A stretch of 64,000 nucleotides of DNA, from the NCBI RefSeq assembly GCF_012516475.1, contig NZ_CP051217.1:1984001-2048000 (forward strand), in the 5' to 3' direction. The DNA comes from Parasphingorhabdus halotolerans. GTDB taxonomy: Bacteria; Pseudomonadota; Alphaproteobacteria; Sphingomonadales; Sphingomonadaceae. A program made the translations under genes and the position numbers. The notes beneath the pieces are model-generated. The model worked only from the letters and a program-made list of their open reading frames with translations, did no database searches and was not told the DNA's origin. Below, in pieces: positions 37,212 through 45,366 of this stretch. Position 1 is the first letter of the stretch. Each line of letters begins with the position of its first letter.

Positions 37212-37736
37212 ATGATCGCCAATGAAGAAACATTGAAGTTGCTCATGATCAAAGCACAGGGCGGTGACAAGCAGTGCTATTCGTCGTTGCTCGTAGAGTG
37301 CGAGAAATGGCTACGGCGATATTATGCGCGAAAAATCAACCCGGCGGCGATAGATGATCTGGTGCAGGAAACGCTGATTTCGCTGCATCGCAAACGGTCA
37401 AGCTATGATTCCACCAAAGCGTTCTTGCCGTGGCTTGCGGCAATTGGCCGCTACCGCTGGATTGATAGCCTGCGCAAAATTTATCGCCACGACCATGATG
37501 AACTTTACGAAGAAATGGTCGCCGATCCGCAGGATGAGGATGTCACCGCCAAGGTAAGTCTGGAGCGTTTGCTCGGCATGATCCCGGACAAACAGGCAGA
37601 GGTGATCAACTTGGTCAAAATTGAAGGCCTGAGCATTCACGAAGCCGCGTCGATGACCGGCCAGACGGAATCTCTGGTCAAAGTGAATATACATCGGGGT
37701 CTCAAAAAAATGAGCGCCCTTATTGAGAGTGCCTAA
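37212..37736 (+). CDS. sigF: ECF RNA polymerase sigma factor, SigF-like
   Basis: A 174-residue extracytoplasmic-function sigma factor. Region 2 reads DDLVQETLISLHRKRSSYD...FLPWLAAIGRYRWIDSLRK, and region 4 IPDKQAEVINLVKIEGLSIHEAASMTGQTESLVKVNIHRGLKKM. Its place between DoxX and a DUF1109 anti-sigma gene, at the end of a bufferin operon, is the arrangement of Caulobacter SigF-NrsF, which answers to heavy metals. Translation may start at a GTG one codon earlier; AGGAAA lies upstream. The two GTAACY-N16-CGAA sites in this operon are its likely targets. Confidence 0.92.
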   Translation: MIANEETLKLLMIKAQGGDKQCYSSLLVECEKWLRRYYARKINPAAIDDLVQETLISLHRKRSSYDSTKAFLPWLAAIGRYRWIDSLRKIYRHDHDELYEEMVADPQDEDVTAKVSLERLLGMIPDKQAEVINLVKIEGLSIHEAASMTGQTESLVKVNIHRGLKKMSALIESA

Positions 37737-37749
37737 AAGGACTAAAGTC

Positions 37750-38391
37750 ATGCGTGAAGTAACAAAGAGCCTGATCGACGGTTTGGTCGATGATCTCAAA
37801 CCGGTCAAAACGATTAACCCGGTAACCGGATTTGCTGTGGCAGGGCTTTTGAGCTTGGCTGCGCTCGCCGCCGTTTCGTTTTTCATGGGCGTCCGTGATG
37901 ATCTGGCAATGGGAATGGTGGATGAAATGTTCTTCCTGCGCAGCGGGGTTCTGCTCATGCTGGGTGTGGCAACCTGTCTTGCCGCTGTAAATATGGCACG
38001 GCCTGGCGTTGGTAAATTGAACCGGGGCTGGATATGGGCTTTGGCTACTGCCGCGCTCTTCCCGCTCACTGCCGCCATGATGAGCGCAATTAACACACCG
38101 CCAGTAGAAGTGTTACGTCCAACATACGGGCTGGAATGTCTTGTCGTCAGCCTGTTATCCGCGAGTGTTATTGGCACCGGTTTAACGCTTTGGCTCAGGC
38201 AGGGCGCACCGACATCACCCGAACGCGCTGGCTGGCTGGTCGGCATAGCATCAGGCGCATTGGGCGCGGCGGCCTATAATATCCACTGCCCGTTCAACGA
38301 TATTTATTATATTGGTCTGTGGTTCACATTACCCGTATTGGCCAGTGCCGTGATTGGTCGGTTTGTCGTGCCGCATCTTATACGCTGGTAA
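37750..38391 (+). CDS. nrsF: Membrane anti-sigma factor, NrsF-like (DUF1109)
   Basis: A 213-residue protein with six predicted helices and a short cytoplasmic N-terminus, matching DUF1109/NrsF. NrsF holds the sigma factor at the membrane until metal stress. Cysteines C76, C130 and C180 are present; C130 (GLECLV) and C180 (NIHCPFND) sit almost exactly where Caulobacter NrsF has its two functionally important cysteines (about 131 and 181, from memory). I start at the ATG with AAGGA eight bases upstream. It is the last gene of the operon. Confidence 0.9.
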   Translation: MREVTKSLIDGLVDDLKPVKTINPVTGFAVAGLLSLAALAAVSFFMGVRDDLAMGMVDEMFFLRSGVLLMLGVATCLAAVNMARPGVGKLNRGWIWALATAALFPLTAAMMSAINTPPVEVLRPTYGLECLVVSLLSASVIGTGLTLWLRQGAPTSPERAGWLVGIASGALGAAAYNIHCPFNDIYYIGLWFTLPVLASAVIGRFVVPHLIRW

Positions 38392-38463
38392 TCCGGCACT
38401 AAAATATCCATATTGATGGCGGGCTAGTAATAGTGCGCCATTTACTTTTGGAGTCGATGAATA

Positions 38464-40353
38464 ATGCAGTTTGCACGGGCAGCTTGGAAATTTCTGGTAG
38501 CGATTAAGGACGGGCTCGTACTCATCGCGATGTTGCTGTTTTTCGCCGCACTCTATGCAGCGCTCTCCGCCCGGCCGAATGCTGCCGCAATTGGTGAGGG
38601 GGCATTGCTCCTCAATCTCGATGGCGTGATTGTCGAGGAACCGGCACAGATTGACTTTATGACATTTCTTACCGGCGGCGGGCAAAGCGCCGTTGCCGAA
38701 TATCGTCTGCGTGATGTCGTGCGAGCGATCAACGCATCAGCGAAAGATGATCGCGTCAAAGCCATAGTGCTAGACCTGAGCAGCTTTCTCGGCGGCGGCC
38801 AGACTAGTCTCGCCAATATTGGAGAAGCGCTCGACAAGGCGAAAAAGTCGGGCAAACCGGTCTATGCTTTTGCCAATTTTTACAGCGATGATGCGTATTT
38901 ACTGGCCTCCCATGCTAACGAAATCTGGATGGATCCATTGGGCGGGATCGTGTTTGCCGGACCAGGCGGCAACCGGCTTTATTATAAAGGCCTGATCGAT
39001 CAGCTTGGCATCACCGCCAATGTTTACCGTGTCGGAACCTATAAGAGCGCCGTGGAACCCTATTTGCGCGCCGATCAGTCACCCGAGGCCAAGGAAGCAT
39101 CTCAGGCGCTCGCCGCAGTGCTTTGGGATAGCTGGCAGGCGCAAGTCAAAAAGGCGCGTCCGCAAGCGATCATCGAACCTTATGCCAAAGACCCGGCGGC
39201 GTTGATCTCCGCTGCAGGTGGTGACTATGCAAAAATAGCCATCGGGCAAAAGCTGGTCGACAAAATCGGCGACAAACGGGCGTTTGACAAATTTGTTGCC
39301 GAGAAGGTGGGCGTCGACGAAATCCCGTCACCCGACAGCTTCAAGGCCATAGATTACGCCAATTATGTCGCTGCAAATCCGGCCGAAGAAACCGGCTCGC
39401 CTATCGGGGTCATCACCGTGGCTGGTGAAATTGTCGGCGGTGAAGCGGGCCCCGGCATCGCTGCGAGCGGGCGGATTGCCGAACAAATTTACAAAGCTTT
39501 GGACGAAGACGAAATCAAGGCGCTGGTTGTTCGGGTCGATTCTCCGGGCGGCTCGGTGTTCGGTAGCGAGGAAATCCGCCTCGCTGTCGCCGAAGCGAAA
39601 AAGAAAAAGCTGCCGGTGGTTATTTCGATGGGCGATGTTGCTGCGAGCGGCGGCTACTGGGTCGCAGCAGCCGGTGATCACATCATGGCCGAGCCAGATA
39701 CGATCACGGGTTCCATCGGAATTTTTGCAGTTTTGCCGAGCTTCGAAAAAGCACTGTCCAAATGGGGCGTGACCGCTGACGGCGTGCAGACGACGCCGCT
39801 CTCTGGCGAGCCAGATTTTGTCGGCGGGTTTGGCGATGACCTCAATACGGTTTTGCAGGCGGGCGTGGAAAATGGCTATGAGGATTTTCTTGCGCTGGTT
39901 GCCAAATCCCGCGGAAAAACCCGCGATGAGGTGGACACGATTGGCCAAGGCCGGGTCTGGGATGGCGGCACAGCAAGGCAACTTGGCCTGGTAGACAGCT
40001 TCGGCGGGATCGAAGAAGCGCTCGCAGAAGCGGCCAAGCGTGCCAAATTGGGTGAGGGCGAATATTACGCGAAATATCTCGAAAAGCCGCACGGCTTTCG
40101 CTGGTTGCCGATTGACGGCCTTCCGTTTGCCAAAACAAAATCTGTACCTGTTACCAGCATGGTCGGCTGGATTGCCCGCCAGCAGAAGTCGAGTTTTGCC
40201 AACGCGCTGAGCACAGCACGCGGTCTGCTCGCGAGCGAAGATATGAAGGCATTGTGTCTGGAATGTACTGCCGGTTTTTATCGCGGTGAGGCTGCGAATA
40301 TCAGCTGGTTTGACTGGCTCAAAAATTACTCGCTGTCTTCCGCGCCGCGATAG
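38464..40353 (+). CDS. sppA: Signal peptide peptidase SppA, 67K type
   Basis: A 629-residue inner-membrane protease that degrades cleaved signal peptides. It has an N-terminal membrane helix (about residues 15-35) and tandem S49 domains as in the E. coli long form. The catalytic Lys is in RVGTYKSAVEP (first repeat), and the Ser in MGDVAASGGYWVAAA (second repeat), with DSPGG before it. Length is normal. Its 3' end overlaps the convergent TRIC-type gene by 28 bases. Confidence 0.94.
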   Translation: MQFARAAWKFLVAIKDGLVLIAMLLFFAALYAALSARPNAAAIGEGALLLNLDGVIVEEPAQIDFMTFLTGGGQSAVAEYRLRDVVRAINASAKDDRVKAIVLDLSSFLGGGQTSLANIGEALDKAKKSGKPVYAFANFYSDDAYLLASHANEIWMDPLGGIVFAGPGGNRLYYKGLIDQLGITANVYRVGTYKSAVEPYLRADQSPEAKEASQALAAVLWDSWQAQVKKARPQAIIEPYAKDPAALISAAGGDYAKIAIGQKLVDKIGDKRAFDKFVAEKVGVDEIPSPDSFKAIDYANYVAANPAEETGSPIGVITVAGEIVGGEAGPGIAASGRIAEQIYKALDEDEIKALVVRVDSPGGSVFGSEEIRLAVAEAKKKKLPVVISMGDVAASGGYWVAAAGDHIMAEPDTITGSIGIFAVLPSFEKALSKWGVTADGVQTTPLSGEPDFVGGFGDDLNTVLQAGVENGYEDFLALVAKSRGKTRDEVDTIGQGRVWDGGTARQLGLVDSFGGIEEALAEAAKRAKLGEGEYYAKYLEKPHGFRWLPIDGLPFAKTKSVPVTSMVGWIARQQKSSFANALSTARGLLASEDMKALCLECTAGFYRGEAANISWFDWLKNYSLSSAPR

Positions 40354-40958
40354 GAGGGGAGCGACAGCCCTTTTACGATAGCCATTGCGCGCAAGGCAAA
40401 TCCTGCGGCGAAGGCGATCAACGCGGCGATAATGCCCGGCATGCCGGTTTGGGCGAACAGCACGAATGAAAAGGCCGACAGTGCCGCTGCGGTGACGTAG
40501 ATTTCAGGCCGGACGATAATCGAAGGTTCACCGGCAATAAGATCCCGGATAACACCACCAACACTGGCGGTAATAACCCCCATGATCGCCGCCGGCACAG
40601 GATCAATACCCAATTGCAATGCCTTCGCCGCTCCGAAAACGGAATAAGCAGCCAACCCGATTGCATCAAACCAGTCCACTGCAGCCGGTTTCCAAAATTT
40701 CACAGGCGTCAGCCAGACCAGCAATGCGATGGCGAGACATAAAACGGGGACGCGCGCATCCTGCACCCAGAAAACCGGCGCATCGATCAGCAGATCACGC
40801 ACGGTTCCGCCACCCACCCCGGTAACCAAAGCGAAGAATGCGAACGTAACCAGGGTCTGCCCGCTCCGCGCTGCCATCAGCGCGCCAGAAGCAGCGAACA
40901 CGGCAATCCCGAACAAATCAAGCCAGCCAAGCGCATTGTAGAGAATTTCGCTGTTCAC
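40326..40958 (-). CDS. Trimeric intracellular cation (TRIC)/UPF0126 family channel
   Basis: A 210-residue membrane protein with about seven helices in two similar halves. Each half has the family repeat signature: GVGGGTVRDLL and SVGGVIRDLIAGEP. Bacterial TRIC proteins form homotrimeric monovalent cation channels. Start by ATG (MNSEILYNALGWLDLFGIAVFA). It ends convergently within sppA, and upstream lies an inverted repeat and a small PepSY gene. Confidence 0.9.
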   Translation of the reverse strand: MNSEILYNALGWLDLFGIAVFAASGALMAARSGQTLVTFAFFALVTGVGGGTVRDLLIDAPVFWVQDARVPVLCLAIALLVWLTPVKFWKPAAVDWFDAIGLAAYSVFGAAKALQLGIDPVPAAIMGVITASVGGVIRDLIAGEPSIIVRPEIYVTAAALSAFSFVLFAQTGMPGIIAALIAFAAGFALRAMAIVKGLSLPSYRGAEDSE

Positions 40959-40983
40959 TTGCTTTCTCTCTCGACGAGCAACC

Positions 40984-41052
40984 CCGTTCGTCCTGAGCCT
41001 GTCGAAGGACAGCAGATAGCGCGCACTCGTACTTCGACAAGCTCAGCAGGAA
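40984..41052. repeat. Sphingomonad-type extragenic inverted repeat (CTGAGCCTGTCGAAG class)
   Basis: Arms CTGAGCCTGTCGAAG (40993-41007) and CTTCGACAAGCTCAG (41032-41046) are inverted copies with one mismatch. A related element sits at 52862-52936. It fills the gap between the TRIC and PepSY genes and could act as a transcript-end hairpin. Confidence 0.75.
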
Positions 41053-41060
41053 TGGAAATA

Positions 41061-41738
41061 TTACGCTGCACGCCAACGCCTTCTACGACGGGTAAACAGC
41101 ATCACAAATCCCAATATCGATCCCACCAGCGAAATCCCCGCAAAGATGATCAATATCGGATGATGGGTATCCTCTCGCGTTTGCAAATCCATAATGTGCA
41201 ATCCCCACATAAAATCAAACGCCCGCCAGAAATTTGTGCGCACGGCCAGCAGTTCGCCGGTATCTGCATCAATATAGAAACGCGCATCATCGTCAAAAAC
41301 CACCTGCCAAGACGGCCGTCCGCTGCGCTGGTCCATCGGCGCGTTGTCCGCGCCATATCTTTTGACCGACTTGATCGCGACATTGTCAGATCGTGCTGCT
41401 CTCGCCATTCGATCAGCTTCGGTTGCCGAAACCGGGGGGAGCAACGCCCCGGTCAAAGCATTGGCGCGGCGCTTTCCGCCATCGGCATAAGCGACCACCC
41501 AGAACGGACCGTCGCTGTTCTGCTGCAAAGTAAGGGTTTTTGCCTGTCTTCCCTCCAGTAACGGCGCGACGGGTTGTATCGCTACAAGAGCCGGTGCCTC
41601 GTTCCGCAAATGATTACCGCGCACTTCCTCAATCGGGCGCACCACCATGAACAAGCCGCTAGCCGTCCACAATATTATCGGAACTCCGATAAGCCACCCG
41701 AGCCAGACGTGCCAGCGCATGAATTTATGGTGTTTCAA
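41061..41738 (-). CDS. PepSY domain membrane protein
   Basis: A roughly 225-residue protein with a membrane helix near each end (HVWLGWLIGVPIILWTASGLFMV and ILIIFAGISLVGSILGFVMLF) and two periplasmic PepSY-like segments, the second reading WQVVFDDDARFYIDADTGELLAVR. It belongs with reduced PepSY-TM proteins, often linked to iron-siderophore uptake or reductases. The likely start is a TTG (MKHHKFMRWHVWLGWL), overlapping the upstream gene by 14 bases; the ATG at 41720 is an alternative. Function not established. Confidence 0.72.
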   Translation of the reverse strand: MKHHKFMRWHVWLGWLIGVPIILWTASGLFMVVRPIEEVRGNHLRNEAPALVAIQPVAPLLEGRQAKTLTLQQNSDGPFWVVAYADGGKRRANALTGALLPPVSATEADRMARAARSDNVAIKSVKRYGADNAPMDQRSGRPSWQVVFDDDARFYIDADTGELLAVRTNFWRAFDFMWGLHIMDLQTREDTHHPILIIFAGISLVGSILGFVMLFTRRRRRWRAA

Positions 41739-42561
41739 TTTCGTTTCTTTCTGTTTCGTACTTGCGGGCGGTCGACAGCCCCATAACGAGTCCATATCCA
41801 ATAATGGCAGAAGCACCATATCCAATAAGCGGCACCGGATAGGCTCCGAGTAGCGAAATTAGAACAAAACCGATCATCGCCGTCAAAGAAATGGTGAGCG
41901 GCAGATGATTTTTGAAATCAATGCGATAGAACGGCATCAGCAAGGCCAGAATAAGCGCAAGCGCCAAAACTGCTGCAAAAAAAGGATGAAATTCCCAGGC
42001 GTCCGGAATGACATTTTCAACGAACGGGACACTCTGCAATGGATCAGGCTTTCCCAAGGTCCAGATAAGACCTGCGCCTGCAAATGTCAGCATCCCGAAA
42101 ACCCACGCATTGCGTTTGACCATCGCCAGAACCAGCACAGCGACAAACAGCGCAAATGCACTGGCCCGGTCAGGCTGCAACGTGACAATAAGACTAACCA
42201 GGATCACGCTCAGCAGCGCAATTCGTCGATCGACTAGCGGCAGCATCGCAGCCAGCGCGGGTAGAATAACAACGCCTATGTGCAGCCGTATCGGTCCAAG
42301 CCCGATCCAGCGGTGGACGCCGTCAATTTCAGGACTGCTAAATAATGTTCCGCCAAGCAGCAACACACCCAAACCGGTCAACGTGGCAGCGGACCGCTCG
42401 CTGGTTGGTCGCTTCAGTAACAATGCAATGGCAATCGCTCCCACGAGTGCCGAGCCATTTACCAATACATAGATAGTCGGCGCATCGGCCAATACCATAT
42501 ATATGCAGCCCATAACGACTGCGACAATGAAACCCGCCAGGCGCGTTAGCTGATGCAGCAC
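41725..42561 (-). CDS. Polytopic membrane protein resembling a SEDS (FtsW/RodA) protein
   Basis: A 278-residue protein with about nine hydrophobic helices and no firm family. Segments recall FtsW/RodA: HRWIGLGPIRLHIGVVILPALAAM (like RRWIxLG...QPSE), LQPDRASAFALFVAVLVL (like QPDLGTA), WEFHPFFAAVLALALILALLMPFYR (like DFIFAVxxEExG) and PLIGYGASAIIGYGLVMG (like PFxSYGGSSL). It is shorter than SEDS glycosyltransferases and lacks the acidic catalytic pattern as far as I can see. It ends inside the start of the PepSY gene and lies after lpdA. Function unknown. Confidence 0.6.
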   Translation of the reverse strand: MLHQLTRLAGFIVAVVMGCIYMVLADAPTIYVLVNGSALVGAIAIALLLKRPTSERSAATLTGLGVLLLGGTLFSSPEIDGVHRWIGLGPIRLHIGVVILPALAAMLPLVDRRIALLSVILVSLIVTLQPDRASAFALFVAVLVLAMVKRNAWVFGMLTFAGAGLIWTLGKPDPLQSVPFVENVIPDAWEFHPFFAAVLALALILALLMPFYRIDFKNHLPLTISLTAMIGFVLISLLGAYPVPLIGYGASAIIGYGLVMGLSTARKYETERNEIETP

Positions 42562-42565
42562 CGCG

Positions 42566-43971
42566 CTAAATATGAATCGGTTTGCCCTGCACAGCCATCG
42601 CCGCCTCCTTGATCGCTTCGCTATGCGTCGGATGCGGGTGGCAGGTATAGGCGATGTCTTCTGACGTCGCGCCGAATTCCATGGCTTGCGTGATTTGGGA
42701 AACCAGCGTTCCGGCTAGGGAAGAGATGATATGCGCGCCTAGCACCCGGTCGGTTTTCGCGTCGGAAATAATCTTCACATAGCCCTCGGTATCACGGTTC
42801 GTCTTCGCGCGGCTGTTACCCGCGAACGGGAATTTTCCAACCTTATATTCGACGCCGCTTTCCTTCACCTCTTCCTCGGTCTTGCCAATCGAAGCAATTT
42901 CAGGGTGGGTATAAACAACGCCGGGGATCAGGTCGTGATTCACAATGCCCTGCTGGCCTGCAATAAATTCTGCCGCCGCGATGCCTTCGTCCTCGGCCTT
43001 ATGCGCGAGCATTGGCCCGGGGTTACATCACCGATTGCGTAGACCCCTTTGACCGATGTCTGGAAATCATGACCGACTTCAATCTGGCCGCGATCATTAG
43101 TGGTGACACCTGATTTTTCCAGCGCCAAGCCATCTATATTCGGTTTACGGCCGATCGACACCAGCACAACATCGGCTTCCAATGTTTCACTATCGCCGCC
43201 CTTCGCCGGCTCCATGGTGAGCGTCGCCTTCTTGCCCTTCACGGCTACACCGGTGACTTTCATGCCGAGCTTCATGTCAAAGCCCTGCTTTTTGAAAATC
43301 CGGTTAGCATCTTTGCGGATATCGCCGTCCATGCCGGGCAAAATCTGGTCGAGATATTCGACGACCGTGACCTTCGCGCCGAGCCGCAGCCAGACCGAAC
43401 CCAATTCCAGTCCGATAACCCCGCCGCCAATCACAACCATGTGACCGGGCACTTTGGGTAATTCGAGCGCGCCGGTGCTATCGACCACGACATGCTTGCT
43501 GTTATCGACTTCAACGCCGGGTAATGGTGTAACCGAAGACCCGGTGGCAATCAGGATGTTTTTCGCGGTATAGCTTTTGTCGCCAACCTTGACGCTATTC
43601 GCGCTTTCAAATGCGCCACGCCCCTTGATCCAGTCGACTTTGTTTTTCTTGAATAAAAACGCAATACCGCCGGTCAGTTCGGAAACCGCCAGAGCCTTTT
43701 CCGCATGCATTTGTTTTAAATCCAGCTTTGCGCCAGAAATCTTGACGCCGAATTTCTCCAGCGCACCGGAGGAAGCCTCATGATAAACTTCAGAAGCATG
43801 GAGCATCGCCTTGGACGGGATGCAACCCACGTTGAGGCAGGTTCCGCCAAGTGTCTCGCGACTCTCGATGCAGCCGGTTTTCAACCCCAGCTGTGCAGCA
43901 CGAATAGCCGCCACATAGCCGCCGGGGCCTGAGCCGATTATCAGAATGTCATAGTCAAAATTGTCGGTCAT
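42566..43971 (-). pseudogene. lpdA: Dihydrolipoyl dehydrogenase (E3), interrupted by a one-base frameshift
   Basis: E3 reoxidises the lipoyl arms of the 2-oxoglutarate dehydrogenase complex. The N-terminal piece (to about 43015) has FAD binding, GGTCLNVGCIPSK with the redox disulfide, and [11 protein letters not shown]. The C-terminal piece (42566-43012) resumes in another frame with [15 protein letters not shown] and the interface-domain His in CHPHPTHSE. The switch is at 43014-43018, where the plus strand reads TTGGCCC and TTGGGCCC would restore a 468-residue enzyme. A sequencing indel is likely because the rest is intact. The gene lies downstream of sucB. Confidence 0.88.
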
Positions 43972-43990
43972 TTTTCTTCTCTCACTTCGT

Positions 43991-44041
43991 CATGCTGAAC
44001 TTGTTTCAGCATCTCAGGAGATCCTGAAACAAGTTCAGGAT
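43991..44041. repeat. Extragenic inverted repeat (CTGAACTTGTTTCAG class)
   Basis: CTGAACTTGTTTCAG (43995-44009) and CTGAAACAAGTTCAG (44024-44038) are exact 15-base inverted copies between sucB and lpdA. A single arm of the same element recurs at 50576-50590. It would form a strong hairpin in the transcript. Confidence 0.8.
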
Positions 44042-44060
44042 GACGAGACGTTGGGTTAGA

Positions 44061-45329
44061 CTAAAGATCAATCAAAAGCCGTGTCGGATCCTCAATCGCT
44101 TCCTTGATCCTCACGAGGAACGTAACCGCCTCACGCCCATCAATTAACCGATGGTCATAGCTCAGCGCCAGATACATCATCGGCCGCACGACGACTTCGC
44201 CGTTTACCACCACTGCCCGGTCTTCAATGCGGTGAAGACCCAGCACAGCCGACTGCGGCGGGTTGATAATCGGTGTCGACATCAGGCTGCCGAACACGCC
44301 GCCGTTAGAAATGGTGAAAGTCCCGCCCGCCATATCCGCCATCGTCAGCGTGCCGTCTTTTGCCCGCTTGCCAAAATCGCCGATAGTGTTTTCAACATCG
44401 GCAAAGCTCATCGCTTCGGCATTGCGGATGACGGGAACGACAAGACCGTTGGGCGCGCTCACCGCGACCGAAATATCAACATAATCATGATAGACAATTT
44501 CCTCCCCGTCAATCTGCGCATTGACCGAAGGCACGTCCTTGAGCGCAAGGCATGCCGCCTTGGCGAAAAAGCCCATAAAGCCGAGTTTCACGCCATGCTT
44601 CTTGGCAAACAGGTCCTTATATTTGCTACGCGTTTCGATCACAGCCGTCATATCGACATCGTTGAACGTGGTGAGAAGCGCGGCTGTATCTTGGGCTTCT
44701 TTCAGCCGTCGCGCGACCGTTTGACGCAGGCGGGTCATGCGCACGCGTTCCTCGCCGCGATTGCTGCCGACAGAAGTTGCGCTTGGGATTGGATGCGTGT
44801 CGGCCGCCGTCGCCGTGCCTTTGGCAGCCAGCACATCGGCTTTTGCGCCGCCCACTTTCACATATTGCTCGACATCATCCTTGGTCAGGCGACCATCTTT
44901 ACCGCTGCCGTTGATTTTGCTGGGGTCAACTCCATGCTCAAGAACCAGACGCCGCACTGCCGGTGACAGCGTGATGGACGATGCCGGTTCACCTTGTTCG
45001 GCTTTGGCCTCAGCCGTCGTCGCGGCAGTTTTGGCAGGCGGGTCAGTTGGCTCAACGGCCTTGGCTTTGCTCGTCGATGTCCCGGAACCGCTGCCTGCTT
45101 CAATGGTAGCGATCACCGCACCCACTTCGACCGTATCGCCGACAGCAACCATGTGCTCACCCATCACGCCCGCTTGGGGCGCAGGCACTTCCAGTGCGAC
45201 CTTGTCGGTTTCCAGACTAGCGATCGGTTCGTCCGCCGCGACGGTGTCGCCTGGTTGCTTCAGCCATTCGCCCAAAGTGGCTTCGGTGATGGACTCACCC
45301 AGGACGGGAACTTTTACTTCTGTTGCCAT
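44061..45329 (-). CDS. sucB: 2-oxoglutarate dehydrogenase E2, dihydrolipoyllysine succinyltransferase
   Basis: The 422-residue E2 core transfers succinyl groups to CoA. It has one N-terminal lipoyl domain with the lipoylated Lys in [12 protein letters not shown], an Ala/Thr-rich linker, a peripheral-subunit-binding domain ([32 protein letters not shown]) and the catalytic acyltransferase domain with the active His in [12 protein letters not shown]. All parts are intact. It is flanked by sucA upstream and lpdA downstream in one operon; an inverted repeat separates it from lpdA. Confidence 0.97.
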   Translation of the reverse strand: MATEVKVPVLGESITEATLGEWLKQPGDTVAADEPIASLETDKVALEVPAPQAGVMGEHMVAVGDTVEVGAVIATIEAGSGSGTSTSKAKAVEPTDPPAKTAATTAEAKAEQGEPASSITLSPAVRRLVLEHGVDPSKINGSGKDGRLTKDDVEQYVKVGGAKADVLAAKGTATAADTHPIPSATSVGSNRGEERVRMTRLRQTVARRLKEAQDTAALLTTFNDVDMTAVIETRSKYKDLFAKKHGVKLGFMGFFAKAACLALKDVPSVNAQIDGEEIVYHDYVDISVAVSAPNGLVVPVIRNAEAMSFADVENTIGDFGKRAKDGTLTMADMAGGTFTISNGGVFGSLMSTPIINPPQSAVLGLHRIEDRAVVVNGEVVVRPMMYLALSYDHRLIDGREAVTFLVRIKEAIEDPTRLLIDL

Positions 45330-45366
45330 ATGCTAACGCTCTCTTTTCAATCTTTATTCGCCAAAA

